From assembly GCF_016107555.1 (NCBI RefSeq), contig NZ_JABASU010000013.1:19063-83062 (forward strand): DNA of 64,000 bases, given 5' to 3'. How positions within the stretch are numbered: position 1 is the stretch's first letter; every line of letters starts with the position of its first letter. The notes under the pieces were generated by a model that was not told the DNA's origin, searched no databases, and worked only from the letters and a program-made list of their open reading frames with translations. A program made the translations under genes and the position numbers. Below, one piece after another: positions 36,577 through 46,263 of this stretch. Source of the DNA: Psychrobacter celer (lineage in GTDB: Bacteria > Pseudomonadota > Gammaproteobacteria > Pseudomonadales > Moraxellaceae).

Positions 36577-37392
36577 TTAGCGCTCAAGGAGCTGTGCGAT
36601 TAGCGCCGCCAACTGCTGCGCCCACAAGCCATAAGTCAAGCTGCTGGGGTGAAAGCCATCACTGGCAAACATCGCCGCGCTATCAATGGGGCCGCTGCCG
36701 CTGTGCATTTCGGCCATCATCGCAAAGTCAGCGGCCATGTAGTGTACACCGCCCTGAGCCTGACACACGTTTTGCAATACCTTATCGAGTGCCATGGCTT
36801 TGGCACCGATAAAGGCGTTGAGCGGCGCGGGTAGTGCTGGCATTTGCGCCATCGGTGGTAGGCTTGAGAAAACAATCTTGCGCGCGCCAAATTTGCGCTG
36901 AGCAATGGTGATGATCTGCTCGAGTTGCTGTTGCCACTGGTCGGGGGAGACGTTCGCTGTGGTGTCATTGACCCCGACGCTCAAAACCATGAGATCAACA
37001 GGCTCGCTGGGCGCAGACAGCACATACAATCGCCGCAAAATATCAAAGCTGGTGTGCCCCGTCGTCGCCTGCAACGACCAGACGATCTCAGCAAACTGGC
37101 TATGAATAATTGGCTGTTGCTGCAGAATGGGGATTAGCTTGCCTGCCAGCGCTTCTTGCTGTGTCAACGTCCCGACCCCTGCTGCTGCGGAGTCGCCGAC
37201 GATCATCAACTGTAGCACAGGCTTCGATGCTTGGGCGAGCGTCTTAGTCGCTGATACTAGAGTGACCCGGCCGCATCTCTCACCGGTAGGCTCAGGGAGG
37301 CGTACCGTATCACGTTTGACCTTGGTACCTTGATACAGATAAATTGGCGCAAGCAGCATATCTTTTTTGGATAAATTTAGAGAACCTACCAT
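36577..37392 (-). CDS. SGNH/GDSL-family hydrolase
   Basis: A 271-residue lipase/esterase-like protein. The catalytic serine is in MIVGDSAAAGVG near residue 81, the oxyanion residue block is VLSVGVNDTTAN near residue 154 and the Asp-His pair is in ASDGFHPSSLTYG near residue 247. It is probably a cytoplasmic or weakly membrane-linked esterase; no clear signal peptide is present. Its start overlaps the nadV stop (ATGGTAG), so translation is coupled to the NAD-salvage gene upstream. The substrate is unknown; a role in removing acyl or acetyl groups from a metabolite of that pathway is speculation. Confidence 0.85.
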   Translation of the reverse strand: MVGSLNLSKKDMLLAPIYLYQGTKVKRDTVRLPEPTGERCGRVTLVSATKTLAQASKPVLQLMIVGDSAAAGVGTLTQQEALAGKLIPILQQQPIIHSQFAEIVWSLQATTGHTSFDILRRLYVLSAPSEPVDLMVLSVGVNDTTANVSPDQWQQQLEQIITIAQRKFGARKIVFSSLPPMAQMPALPAPLNAFIGAKAMALDKVLQNVCQAQGGVHYMAADFAMMAEMHSGSGPIDSAAMFASDGFHPSSLTYGLWAQQLAALIAQLLER

Positions 37393-38780
37393 CCTGCACG
37401 CTCCCGAATGGTGGTCAGGCTGTCGTTGATCAACAGCTTACCGTCGACATACACATCGCATAGTAGGTTGTCAGCAGTCGATAAGTCGTCAAGTTTGATG
37501 GTTTTTGGTTGGCCTTGGGTCTGATTGATCAACGCCAAGCGGCCTTTTTTTGAGCGTTTTGAGCGGCTGGTCACAGGGTCCTTATAGATATCCTTCCAAA
37601 CGCCATCGATACAAATGGCGCTGGCTTTCATCGCCCAGCTCATGGTGTCGCGGTTGACTCGCTGCAATAATCCACCGCCCATCCCAAAGGTGATGTTATC
37701 CGCGCTAAACCCAGCCTTTAGCACCACATCGATGATGCTGCCCAAAGTGTTTGGGCTGATACCATCACCTTGGATGAGACGCACATAATCTGGCAATACC
37801 TTATAGCCTTTACTATTGATGGTGGTGCCAAATTTCACAGCCAAGCGCTCTAAAGCTTCGCGTACCACTTTGGCAGGCTCGCCGCTGTCTGGTCTGATGA
37901 CCAGCGTGCCGCCCATGTTTTGGACTTCGTCTTTGAGACGGCCGCCCCAGATATTATCTATGGCGTTCCATAAGTCGTAGCTGTCACAGACCACAGAGAC
38001 ACTTTTGCCCGCGCCGCCAAACTGCGTAAGCATATTGGCAAAGGCGGCTGTCTCGCCGTCGCGGCCCCAAGCGGTCATGGTACTGTGCTCGGCGGCCGGA
38101 ATCGAAAACGCTGGCATGTCTTTATCCATCCGATACCAACGGCTGGCGGCGACCAGCGCCGTCATCGAGTCGGTCCCTGCAAAGTTTACTAAATGTGCCA
38201 AACTGCCTAAAGCGACTGATTCTTGGCTAGAGGCACCGCGCGCGCCAAAATCATGCAGCCGAAACGTAAGCGAGTCGCTATTGTCGGCAGACTTTTCTAG
38301 GGCCTGACGAATGATGCTTTTACAGTAATGCGAGACGCTAGCGACGGTGGAGGGGTACCAAATAGCGCGTAGCAGTGCGGTCTCGATATAGCTTGGTAGC
38401 CAGTAAAACTCAGGATCGGTATTGATGACTTGGCAGACGACGTTTGAGACAGGGACGATGCTGCCTTCAGGGATGGCCTCGATACGTAGTGGCAGGTAGC
38501 CACCGTGTTTATCGACCAAACGCTCCCAGCCTGCACGGTTAAACGTCAAGCCATGCGCTTGAATGACCATTTCGGCTTCATCGATATCTTGATGGGTAAT
38601 AGGGGTGCTGAGGTACTCTTTGATAAAAGCTTGCAGACCAAAAAACACCACGTCGTAGTCGCCTTTACGCGCCTCAATGTAGCTCGACAGATACTCACTA
38701 CCGCTTGGGTATTGCACCCAATGTGAGGTCTTGTAGCTGTCGCTATTTAAGATTAAGTTACTCAGATTGCCAGTGTACAT
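37386..38780 (-). CDS. nadV: Nicotinamide phosphoribosyltransferase
   Basis: A 464-residue NAMPT/NadV enzyme that joins nicotinamide with PRPP to give nicotinamide mononucleotide. Recognisable blocks are NSDSYKTSHWVQYPSGSEYL near the N-terminus (cut here to 20 residues), FRLHDFGARGASSQESVALG near residue 205, SVVCDSYDLWNAID and the PRPP-site RPDSGEPAKVV near residue 300, and FGMGGGLLQRVNRDT near residue 375. The ATG at 38780 has GAGGAG about 7 bases upstream and is preferred to the GTG at 38783. It lies between nadM-Nudix and the SGNH gene and together with NadM it recycles nicotinamide to NAD in two steps. Confidence 0.95.
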   Translation of the reverse strand: MYTGNLSNLILNSDSYKTSHWVQYPSGSEYLSSYIEARKGDYDVVFFGLQAFIKEYLSTPITHQDIDEAEMVIQAHGLTFNRAGWERLVDKHGGYLPLRIEAIPEGSIVPVSNVVCQVINTDPEFYWLPSYIETALLRAIWYPSTVASVSHYCKSIIRQALEKSADNSDSLTFRLHDFGARGASSQESVALGSLAHLVNFAGTDSMTALVAASRWYRMDKDMPAFSIPAAEHSTMTAWGRDGETAAFANMLTQFGGAGKSVSVVCDSYDLWNAIDNIWGGRLKDEVQNMGGTLVIRPDSGEPAKVVREALERLAVKFGTTINSKGYKVLPDYVRLIQGDGISPNTLGSIIDVVLKAGFSADNITFGMGGGLLQRVNRDTMSWAMKASAICIDGVWKDIYKDPVTSRSKRSKKGRLALINQTQGQPKTIKLDDLSTADNLLCDVYVDGKLLINDSLTTIRERAGW

Positions 38781-38921
38781 CACAGAACTCCTCTGCGTTG
38801 AGATGCCGCGGCTGCCTTGTTATATGGCAGCTGCGGCGGTGAGCCGTTACCGTCTATCGGTGCCGGCATGAAAACGTTACTTAGCCTGCTTTTAACACAA
38901 TAATCATAAAGACTCAGCGCA

Positions 38922-38944
38922 CTGTTTGCCTACTGTTTGCCTAT
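38922..38944. repeat. Duplicated TGTTTGCCTAY motif, copy 2
   Basis: CTGTTTGCCTAC followed by TGTTTGCCTAT, differing at one base from the copy at 11844-11866. It abuts the nadM stop codon. On the minus strand it reads as two AATAGGCAAACA-like units. Confidence 0.7.
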
Positions 38945-39990
38945 TATAGCCCTACCATTTTGGTAATGATCGCATAGTGGTCTTCAAACATCATGGTGGC
39001 GTCCAGCTCAGCCAGCGGTAGCCAAAAAGCCTTGGCCGCATCGTCGCCGCCTTTGACTTTGGGCAAGCCTTTTGGGTCGTTTTTTAGCTGAAAGTAAAAC
39101 GCTTGGGTAATCGTACGACCGCGCGCGGAGCGGTACGGATCGTCAAAGGTATGCTGACTATGGCAAGAGCCGCGTAATACTGGCTCAGGGACTTTGAGCC
39201 GTGTCTCCTCGCGTAGCTCACGGATACAGGCATCAAACAAGGTCTCTTTTGGGTTCACAAACCCACCGGGCAACGCCCAAAGCCCACGTCCTGGCATGCT
39301 GCGGCGTTCTACCAATAAGATATGGCCTGATTGTACAATCAGCGCATCAGCAGTCATAAAGGTGGGCGGATAGGGCGCAGCCTGCCATTGTCTTTTATAT
39401 TTATCGATAAAATCGGCTTCTTCGTGCAGCTGTTGATAGTCTTCAGTTTTTTTGAAATCATCGAGCACTTGACGGGTGGACTCAGGCGTACGCTCAGGTG
39501 TTGGCGTCGCCCCCATCAGATAGCTGTCGCGGATAGGTGTGGCTGATAGGTTGTGATAATTGGGAACGGAGACAGAATCCCAGTTGGGAAACAATGATAG
39601 ATAATACGACGAGCTGTCTTTTGAGTGGCCTATCAGGCCGATATCACTTTGCAAATCACCTGTGACAGATTTGACACCGGCTTGTACGTATTGAAGCCAG
39701 CGCGTGTCATTATATAGTGCATCATCTAACCCCACGCAGTGGATGCGCGCGGCATCAGCAGATGAGTACGCGCCCTTAATCATCGCGGCACGCTCAGCGA
39801 CGCTAAAAGGATTGCGTAGGCTGCGTGGTAGGTTGGCTGAGCCAATCAGCATAATCACTTCATCAGCGCGTTGTAGCGCCTCGTCGACGACTGCTTTATG
39901 CCCTCGATGAAAAGGCTGAAAACGTCCGATAAAGACCAGATAACGATAGTGTCTGCGCTTATCTGTTTGCTGCTCTACTGAATCACCCAT
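38944..39990 (-). CDS. nadM: Bifunctional NMN adenylyltransferase / Nudix hydrolase
   Basis: A 348-residue fusion. Residues about 14-180 form the NadM-type nucleotidyltransferase: FIGRFQPFHRGHKAV, GSANLPRSLRNPFSVAER and SATPIRDSYL. A linker leads to a Nudix domain (about 205-345) with the Nudix box GFVNPKETLFDACIRELREE near residue 250, all catalytic glutamates present. It makes NAD from NMN and ATP; the Nudix part probably hydrolyses ADP-ribose, as in the homologous cyanobacterial and Francisella proteins. nadV follows after 163 bases on the same strand. GTG at 39999 is an alternative start, preceded by AGGA. The duplicated motif sits at the stop codon. Confidence 0.95.
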   Translation of the reverse strand: MGDSVEQQTDKRRHYRYLVFIGRFQPFHRGHKAVVDEALQRADEVIMLIGSANLPRSLRNPFSVAERAAMIKGAYSSADAARIHCVGLDDALYNDTRWLQYVQAGVKSVTGDLQSDIGLIGHSKDSSSYYLSLFPNWDSVSVPNYHNLSATPIRDSYLMGATPTPERTPESTRQVLDDFKKTEDYQQLHEEADFIDKYKRQWQAAPYPPTFMTADALIVQSGHILLVERRSMPGRGLWALPGGFVNPKETLFDACIRELREETRLKVPEPVLRGSCHSQHTFDDPYRSARGRTITQAFYFQLKNDPKGLPKVKGGDDAAKAFWLPLAELDATMMFEDHYAIITKMVGL

Positions 39991-40192
39991 ATGTGCCACT
40001 GTCCTGCCATTGATATGTCATTAATAAAAATAAAGGCTAAAAACCATGCTGCCAATACTGACACAGCAGCAGTGCCACTGACAAGTGCAAAGATGTTTTA
40101 TACAGTGTATGGGTTTGCTGATTTACCAAAAAAGGATCGAGCAGACGCTAACGCCTTTACGGTGGTGATCATCTGGCGCTATAACGATCAAG

Positions 40193-41170
40193 TCATCTGG
40201 CGTGCTGTTCGATCCAAGCGGCGACCGTTGGCCAAATCTCTGTCGCTGCATGACGGCTAATCATAATGCGGCTATGAGTATAATCGTCTAAATCACCACG
40301 GCTGCGCGCATACTCTCGAAAGACATTGGTAGCGTTATTATTAGTAGAGGTGGGGGCAGAAGAAGGGCTGCTATTAGTAGCGCGGTTAAAGGCATCAAAA
40401 AACTGCCGACAGCCAGCGGTTGGGGAGATGAAGTTATCACCCTTGGCACTGATGGCATAGATAGGCATCGTAACCATCGGCATGTGCTGTCGATAATCAA
40501 AAGGGGCATTGTCGGCAAACTGTTTGCGGCTGCTATTAAAGTTTTGTTGCAAGTTCCAATCAAACCACTGGTTCATGGTGTGATAGCTTTCGTTGATCGG
40601 CCCCAGTTTGAGCTTTTTGGCAGGGATATAACCGACCGCTTTTGTCACAAGCTTGGCGGCAAGTATCTTGGCGTAGCTGATAGGGCTGGCGGCCGCCCCA
40701 AACGCTTGACAGGCAAACATAGTGGCGCTGTTGATTTTATCGATATAATCTGGATATTGAATCAAAAACATCGTTAGGCCCACGCCGCCGCCGCTATGGG
40801 TGACGCAGTGCAGATTATTGAGTTGTAATTCATCAAAAAAGTAGCGAAAAGTCGCCTCATAATCATAGGTTGCGACGGTCTCAAAATCAAACGCTTCTTT
40901 AGGCGCTGGGCTGTCGCCATGACCGCGCCACTCCATGATGTAGCACTGATGGCCTAGACCGGCCAGATGCTCGGCGATTTTTAGACAGGTTTGTTTGTCT
41001 GAAAAGGTGCCATGGGTCAAAAATATATTTTGTGCCTTGACGCTTGTGTCAGGGGTGCAAGGTGCGCCAGCCGTTGCATCTGCGTGTTGTTTGATACTGT
41101 TTGCTACCCGCCAAACGGCTATTTGCTCGTCGTCCTTGGTCGTCACAAGATGCCGCGTCCGTGTCATCAT
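40193..41170 (-). CDS. Alpha/beta-hydrolase
   Basis: A 325-residue alpha/beta-hydrolase. The nucleophile elbow is HSGGG in VTHSGGGVGLTMF near residue 126, and NIFLTHGTFSDKQTC near residue 50 supplies the oxyanion strand; WRGHGDSPAPKE follows. The family is a group of lipase-like hydrolases common in Moraxellaceae, with unknown substrate. No signal peptide is visible. It lies 193 bases upstream of nadM on the same strand. The start ATGATG has AAGAGCG about 5 bases upstream; either ATG could be used. Confidence 0.83.
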   Translation of the reverse strand: MMTRTRHLVTTKDDEQIAVWRVANSIKQHADATAGAPCTPDTSVKAQNIFLTHGTFSDKQTCLKIAEHLAGLGHQCYIMEWRGHGDSPAPKEAFDFETVATYDYEATFRYFFDELQLNNLHCVTHSGGGVGLTMFLIQYPDYIDKINSATMFACQAFGAAASPISYAKILAAKLVTKAVGYIPAKKLKLGPINESYHTMNQWFDWNLQQNFNSSRKQFADNAPFDYRQHMPMVTMPIYAISAKGDNFISPTAGCRQFFDAFNRATNSSPSSAPTSTNNNATNVFREYARSRGDLDDYTHSRIMISRHAATEIWPTVAAWIEQHAR

Positions 41171-41724
41171 AAAGCGCTCTTTTACCCTCAGTTTTTATCA
41201 CAATATCCCTATAACTGCCGCTTAGTTATACCATAATTGATGAGTCTTTGATGGCCGTTTTGTGACCAACCTAGCCAAATGAGTATATGAATGAAGCAAA
41301 TTGAGCGATAAATAATAAAGGTGTCAGAAATAAGGCGCTAGGAATTAAGGCATCAGGAATTTCAGGGATTAGAGCATTAGAGGTCAAAGCGTCAAGCGTT
41401 GAGAAACAACCTCGGAGGTGCTGCTTGATAAATATGAGAGTCGTCTTTATATAAAGGAGAGCATATCAACGATCAGACACAGGGCAAGTCTGTCTGCAAG
41501 CGGTGTTAATTCACAGTGGAGCAGTCGGAATTGTCGCCTGAATACGCTATAATAATGAGTATAAGTGCCACAAAGCCTTGGTCGGCGTGAGCAACCCGTG
41601 ACAGACACGCCCATCAGATGATAAATCGGTGCAGTTGGTACCCCCTTATCGTTACACACTCTACATTCACGACACAGTAGCCACGACAGGTATCGCGTTT
41701 GTGTCAAAACACATAGGAAACATT
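41171..41724. other. Intergenic region between the hydrolase and nfuA
   Basis: This 554-base spacer separates divergent genes. Bases 41320-41400 contain loosely repeated units of the type AGGCnnnAGGAATT, and CTTTATATAAAG near 41445 is a 12-bp palindrome. A TATAAT at about 41547 lacks a well-placed -35. The frame that continues nfuA upstream to a GTG at 41629 is not used because of the better start at 41725. Confidence 0.45.
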
Positions 41725-42408
41725 ATGAGTGAGCACAATCAAGCTGCTAATCAGTTGGATCAGTCAGCAGACTATGAGTCAGCGCTAGATACTGAGCAAG
41801 CGGAAGTAAAAAGTAACATCACTATCACAGAGTCGGCGCAAGGTTATTTGGCCGATTTGTTGGCCAAGCAAGACACCGACGGTATCGGTGTCCGTATTTT
41901 TGTTGAGCATCCAGGTACGCCGCGCGCCGAGTGCTGCATGGCGTACAATCAGCCAGGCGAAGAAGACAGCGCAGATTTGGTGCTCACGTATGACGATTTT
42001 TCGGCGTTTATCGAGGCGGCTTCAGTGCCGTACTTAGAAGATGCGGTGATTGATTATAATAAAGACCGTTTTGGTGGGCAGCTCACCTTCCGTGCGCCAA
42101 ACTCAAAAGTACCAAAGGTCGGTGCTGATGCCAGTGTCGAAGAGCGTATCAACTATATCTTGCAATCAGAGATTAACCCAGGCTTGGCCGCGCACGGCGG
42201 TATGGTGGACTTGCTAGAGCTGATCGACGAAGAAGGCGTTGGTCTGACAGCCGTGCTAAAGTTCGGTGGTGGCTGTCAGGGCTGCTCAGCGGTGGATATG
42301 ACCTTACGCCAAGGTGTCGAAGTCCAGCTTAAGCAGCAGATTCCTGAGCTGACGCAAGTGGTTGACGAAACCGACCACAGCCGTACTGAAAATGCGTATT
42401 ATAAATAA
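41725..42408 (+). CDS. nfuA: Fe/S biogenesis protein NfuA
   Basis: A 227-residue protein with a degenerate A-type domain (about residues 32-130, [23 protein letters not shown] region) followed by a Nfu domain carrying the cluster-binding CxxC in [14 protein letters not shown] near residue 190. NfuA carries a 4Fe-4S cluster between assembly machinery and target enzymes, especially under oxidative or iron stress. An Asn/Gln/Ser-rich 30-residue N-terminal extension precedes the core. The ATG at 41725 has ATAGGAAAC upstream and is chosen over the earlier GTG. A terminator follows. Confidence 0.95.
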   Translation: MSEHNQAANQLDQSADYESALDTEQAEVKSNITITESAQGYLADLLAKQDTDGIGVRIFVEHPGTPRAECCMAYNQPGEEDSADLVLTYDDFSAFIEAASVPYLEDAVIDYNKDRFGGQLTFRAPNSKVPKVGADASVEERINYILQSEINPGLAAHGGMVDLLELIDEEGVGLTAVLKFGGGCQGCSAVDMTLRQGVEVQLKQQIPELTQVVDETDHSRTENAYYK

Positions 42409-42549
42409 TCGGCTCGGCAAAGTCGCTCAAACCATTCAACTTAGACAACGCTACTTAAATCTTAAATAAAGCTACTTAGATCAAATAGTATGGTTGCTTA
42501 TGAGTTTTTGTCGTTAAGAGATGAATGATTTGCTATTCTTTTCATAAAG

Positions 42550-42580
42550 AAGTTGAGTTATGATTAACTCAGCTTTTTTT
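42550..42580 (+). terminator. Terminator after nfuA
   Basis: AGTTGAGTTA and TAACTCAGCT pair around a short loop and are followed by a T run, 142 bases after the nfuA stop. Confidence 0.8.
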
Positions 42581-42693
42581 ATGCCTATCGTTTTTGTAGA
42601 TGGCGTTTAGCGACAGCGGCGTAAAGATAACGATTTGACATTTTTTATCATGATATCCTTATTGAATCATGAATACCTACATAGGAGCACAGT

Positions 42694-44004
42694 ATGAGTG
42701 ACGGACAACCAGACCAGCAAAACCAAAATACACCGCGTCTTGAAACCTTGGCCATCCATGCCGGATACCAAGTTGAGCCAACGACCAAAGCGGTCGCCGT
42801 ACCTATTTATCACACCAGCTCATACGCGTTTGACAACACCCAGCACGGTGCTGACTTGTTTGATCTCAAGGTCGCAGGCAATATCTATACCCGTATCATG
42901 AACCCAACCAATGCGGTACTAGAAGAGCGGGTGGCTGCATTAGAAGGCGGTATCGGAGCGCTGGCGGTGGCGTCAGGCATGGCGGCCATCACGTATGCCA
43001 TTCAGACGATTTGTGAAGCGGGTGATAATATCGTTGCGGTATCGACGCTATATGGCGGTACTTATAATTTGTTTGCCCATGCGCTACCGCGTCAAGGCAT
43101 TGAAGTACGTTTTTTTGACCACAAAGAGCCAGAAGCAATTCGCGATCTTATCGATGACAAGACCAAAATGGTGTTTGCTGAGAGTATCGGCAATCCGCTG
43201 GGCAATATCGTAGATATCCAAGCGCTAAGTGATATCGCTCACGAGTATGGCGTGCCTGTGGTAATCGATAGTACGGTGGCGACGCCTGCGCTCTGCCGCC
43301 CGTTTGAGTTTGGCGCGGATATTGTCATTCATTCATTGACCAAGTACATGAGCGGTACGGGCACTTCGATCGGCGGCGCGATTGTCGATAGTGGGACGTT
43401 CCCTTGGGGCGACTATCCTGAGCGTTTCCCGCTGCTCAATACCCCAGATGAGAGCTATCACGGTGTCAATTTTGTCAAAGACGTCGGCGCTGCGGCGTTT
43501 ATCGCTCGTGCCCGTGTGGCACCGCTACGCAACACTGGGGCGGCGATCAGCCCATTAAATGCCTTTGGTATTTTACAAGGTATGGAGACGCTCAGCCTAC
43601 GTATGGAGCGCCATGTACAAAATGCCCAGGCCGTCGCTGAGTATCTGCGCGACCATGACAAAGTCGCTTGGGTTAAATACGCAGGTCTATCGGACCACCC
43701 TGAGCACGAGCTGGCCAAAAAATACATGAAAGGTACGCCTTCTGCTATTTTAACCTTTGGGGTAAAAGGCGGGCTGGAGGCTGGCGCCCGCTTTATCGAT
43801 GCGCTGCAGATGATCACGCGCTTGGTCAATATCGGTGATGCCAAATCGTTGGCGTGTCACCCAGCGACCACCACCCATCGCCAACTCAATGAGCAAGAAC
43901 TTGCCAATGCTGGGGTCAGTGCTGACATGGTGCGTCTCTCTATCGGTATCGAGCATATCGACGACATCAAAGCCGATCTGGCACAAGCATTGGCTGCGGC
44001 TTAA
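42694..44004 (+). CDS. metY: O-acetylhomoserine sulfhydrylase (Cys/Met metabolism PLP enzyme)
   Basis: A 436-residue PLP-dependent enzyme of the Cys/Met metabolism family. The cofactor-binding lysine is in HSLTKYMSGTGTSIGG near residue 215; PIYHTSSYAFDNTQHGADLF, YTRIMNPTNAVLEERVAALEGG (quoted in part: YTRIMNPTN, EGGIGALAVASGMAA) and SIGIEHIDDI match the MetY group. It condenses O-acetylhomoserine with sulfide to homocysteine, or with cysteine. The acyl specificity is inferred from family resemblance. The start has TAGGAGC about 6 bases upstream, and a strong terminator follows. Confidence 0.92.
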   Translation: MSDGQPDQQNQNTPRLETLAIHAGYQVEPTTKAVAVPIYHTSSYAFDNTQHGADLFDLKVAGNIYTRIMNPTNAVLEERVAALEGGIGALAVASGMAAITYAIQTICEAGDNIVAVSTLYGGTYNLFAHALPRQGIEVRFFDHKEPEAIRDLIDDKTKMVFAESIGNPLGNIVDIQALSDIAHEYGVPVVIDSTVATPALCRPFEFGADIVIHSLTKYMSGTGTSIGGAIVDSGTFPWGDYPERFPLLNTPDESYHGVNFVKDVGAAAFIARARVAPLRNTGAAISPLNAFGILQGMETLSLRMERHVQNAQAVAEYLRDHDKVAWVKYAGLSDHPEHELAKKYMKGTPSAILTFGVKGGLEAGARFIDALQMITRLVNIGDAKSLACHPATTTHRQLNEQELANAGVSADMVRLSIGIEHIDDIKADLAQALAAA

Positions 44005-44045
44005 TGTCGTCATACTGGTCATATCCGTACGCTATTTATACGTCA

Positions 44046-44083
44046 AAAAAAAGCCCATATCGATAGGATATGGGCTTTTTTTT
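44046..44083 (+). terminator. Terminator after metY
   Basis: AAAAAAAGCCCATATC and GATATGGGCTTTTTTTT form a 9-bp GC-containing stem extended by A-T pairs, with a 5-base loop. It can also act on the convergent kinase gene. Confidence 0.93.
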
Positions 44084-44114
44084 GGCACGAAATATCGCTT
44101 AGACTACATGTCTA

Positions 44115-45134
44115 TTAAGCGGATAATACGCGCTGCGCAATCTCTTTATAGTCTTGGGAGGCAAGGCGCGGGCCAAATTGCTGAATGACTTGGGCGGCGA
44201 CAGCGCTTGCCAGACGACCACACTCAGGCAGACTATAGTGTTGCGATAGCGCATATAAAAAAGCGCCCGCGTAGTTATCACCTGCGCCATTGGTGTCGAT
44301 GACATTGGCCACCGCTGGCGTGGCGACTTCATAAATCTCCAGCTCTGAGTGGTCATCTGACTTATGAGCGATGATTGCGCCATTCGCGCCATCGGTGACG
44401 ACTGCGGTCTGGCAATACTCAAGGAGCGCGCGGGCGGCGGCTTTGATTTGTTTTTTGTCAGTAAATAGCTTGGCCTCTTCGCTATTACAGAATATCACTG
44501 CAACTTTATTGCCGAGCATATTGAGTAGGCCGTCTTTGGCAAACTTCACCACCGCAGGGTCGGCGAAGCTCACCGCGATTTTGGCGTTATGAATACCTGC
44601 TTGCTGGCGCAGTTTGATCATCGCAGGTTGGATGCTCTCAGTCATCGCCAGATAGCCTTCTAGATACAGCCAGTCGGCTTGTGTCAGCGCGTCAAAATCG
44701 ACGTTTTCTGCTGTGATGTCGCTTGAGGTTCCAAGATAGGTTTGCATGGTACGCTCGCCATCTTCGGTCACCGCCACCACACAAGAGCCTGTGACGCCGC
44801 CTGTATGTACGGATTTTTTTGAAGTAGCGACGCCTGCAGTGTGCAAGTCTTTTAGATAAAACTCACCTTGAGCATCATCACCGACGCGGCAAGCATAAAA
44901 CGGCTTGCCACCGAGGCTGGCAAAGGTGTACATGGTATTGGCCGCTGAGCCGCCACCAGCTTGTTTTGAGGGTGCGATTTCTGCCAGTTTGAAATACGCC
45001 AGTAGCTGCTGCTGCTCCTCGATAGCCGCTAGCGTCATATTGCCTTTGGTCAGATCCGTCTCTTCTAGGGCAGCATCGGACAGTAGGTACTCGTGGTCCA
45101 CCAAGGCGTTGCCTATCGCCATTACATCGTACAT
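44115..45134 (-). CDS. PfkB-family sugar/adenosine kinase
   Basis: A 339-residue PfkB kinase. The substrate-binding side has AGGGSAANTMYTFASLGGK near residue 58, and the ATP-side anion-hole motif is DTNGAGDNYAGAFLYAL near residue 284, with the catalytic aspartate after GAG. The protein resembles the adenosine-kinase-like PfkB proteins that are common in proteobacteria; adenosine is the likely substrate but not proven from the sequence. The ATG at 45134 has AGGAGAGAG upstream; the frame open to 45149 begins inside that ribosome binding site. It lies downstream of rsmI's end on the same strand, 58 bases apart. Confidence 0.88.
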   Translation of the reverse strand: MYDVMAIGNALVDHEYLLSDAALEETDLTKGNMTLAAIEEQQQLLAYFKLAEIAPSKQAGGGSAANTMYTFASLGGKPFYACRVGDDAQGEFYLKDLHTAGVATSKKSVHTGGVTGSCVVAVTEDGERTMQTYLGTSSDITAENVDFDALTQADWLYLEGYLAMTESIQPAMIKLRQQAGIHNAKIAVSFADPAVVKFAKDGLLNMLGNKVAVIFCNSEEAKLFTDKKQIKAAARALLEYCQTAVVTDGANGAIIAHKSDDHSELEIYEVATPAVANVIDTNGAGDNYAGAFLYALSQHYSLPECGRLASAVAAQVIQQFGPRLASQDYKEIAQRVLSA

Positions 45135-45192
45135 TTGCTCTCTCCTCACTCAATGATTAATTTGTTGGTATAGTATTTTTTATAACCACAAG

Positions 45193-46092
45193 CTATTTTG
45201 CTTGTAGCTCAAGCAGGCGCTGATAGAGCGCGTTTTTTTTCACGCCAGTGATATCAGCGGCCAAGGCGGCGGCTTTTTTGACCGATAAATCCTCCAGTAG
45301 ACGTTGTAGTAACGCATCGTGCACACTGATGTCGTCGGCGTCTTGTGCGGTATGGTCACCTGCGACTACCAAGACGATTTCGCCGCGCTGCTGATTGTCA
45401 TCGGCTTTGACAAACTCAATCAAGTTGCCAAGCGTGCTTTTGTGCACAGTCTCAAAGGTTTTGGTCAGCTCACGGCAAAACGCCACTTCACGATCAGCGC
45501 CAAATATCGCCGCCATGTCCGCTAAGCTTGCCAGAATGCGGTGCGGCGCTTCATAAAATATCAAGGTTTCGGTGCGTGTCGTTAAGGCGGTCAGTTGTTT
45601 TTGGCGACCGTGAGTTTTGGCAGGCAAAAACCCAATAAAGCTAAAACGATCTGATGGCAGCCCTGCGACCGATAGCGCGCCAATGGCAGCCGATGCACCC
45701 ACCACAGGTGATACTCTCACGCCAGCGGCATGCGCCGCTTGTACCAACTGATAGCCTGGGTCACTGACCAGTGGCGTGCCAGCATCACTGATCAAAGCGA
45801 CGGAATGGCCTTGCTGGATCATCTCGATAATCTTTGGCGTTTGGATGGCGCTGTTGTGCTCATGATAGGCCCATAGCTTATTATGCGCTTTGGGCGCGTC
45901 AGCCTCGCTACTGTTGTCTTTGGTATGGATACCAAAGTGCGATAGCAGTTTGCCGGAGGTGCGGGTGTCTTCACAGGCAATGATGGCCACTTGTTTTAAG
46001 ACATCGATGGCATGCGGCGTCATGTCGCTCAGATTACCAATCGGCGTGGCAACGATATATAAACAAGCTGGCATCGCGGTAGGGATGGACAT
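45193..46092 (-). CDS. rsmI: 16S rRNA (cytidine(1402)-2'-O)-methyltransferase
   Basis: A 299-residue tetrapyrrole methylase-fold enzyme. LYIVATPIGNLSDMTPHAID at the N-terminus, EDTRTSGKLLSHFGI, ALISDAGTPLVSDPGYQLV and YEAPHRILASLADM are canonical RsmI blocks. It methylates the ribose of C1402 in 16S rRNA. A short Asp/Ser/Lys insert around residues 55-68 is unusual. The start has AGAGG about 8 bases upstream. The divergent neighbour is yraN, as in many gammaproteobacteria where rsmI is divergent from lpoA-yraN. Confidence 0.96.
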   Translation of the reverse strand: MSIPTAMPACLYIVATPIGNLSDMTPHAIDVLKQVAIIACEDTRTSGKLLSHFGIHTKDNSSEADAPKAHNKLWAYHEHNSAIQTPKIIEMIQQGHSVALISDAGTPLVSDPGYQLVQAAHAAGVRVSPVVGASAAIGALSVAGLPSDRFSFIGFLPAKTHGRQKQLTALTTRTETLIFYEAPHRILASLADMAAIFGADREVAFCRELTKTFETVHKSTLGNLIEFVKADDNQQRGEIVLVVAGDHTAQDADDISVHDALLQRLLEDLSVKKAAALAADITGVKKNALYQRLLELQAK

Positions 46093-46263
46093 GAAAACCT
46101 CTGTTATAAAAGTTGGGCATACAATATAGCGCCACGCTCTATCTTGGCGTTTGATGTGTGGTCTTTAGCACAACATTATAATAAAGACCGTAACAGACCC
46201 ATGAATGCAGGCCATGGTGACAGACCAAATATATAGACAAGGCGCAAAAGTGGTTAGTTTATC

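Noticed and set aside
41320..41400. Possible tandem repeat array of AGGCnnnAGGAATT-like units
   Set aside because: The units are too unequal in length and sequence to be called a repeat; it looks like biased composition.
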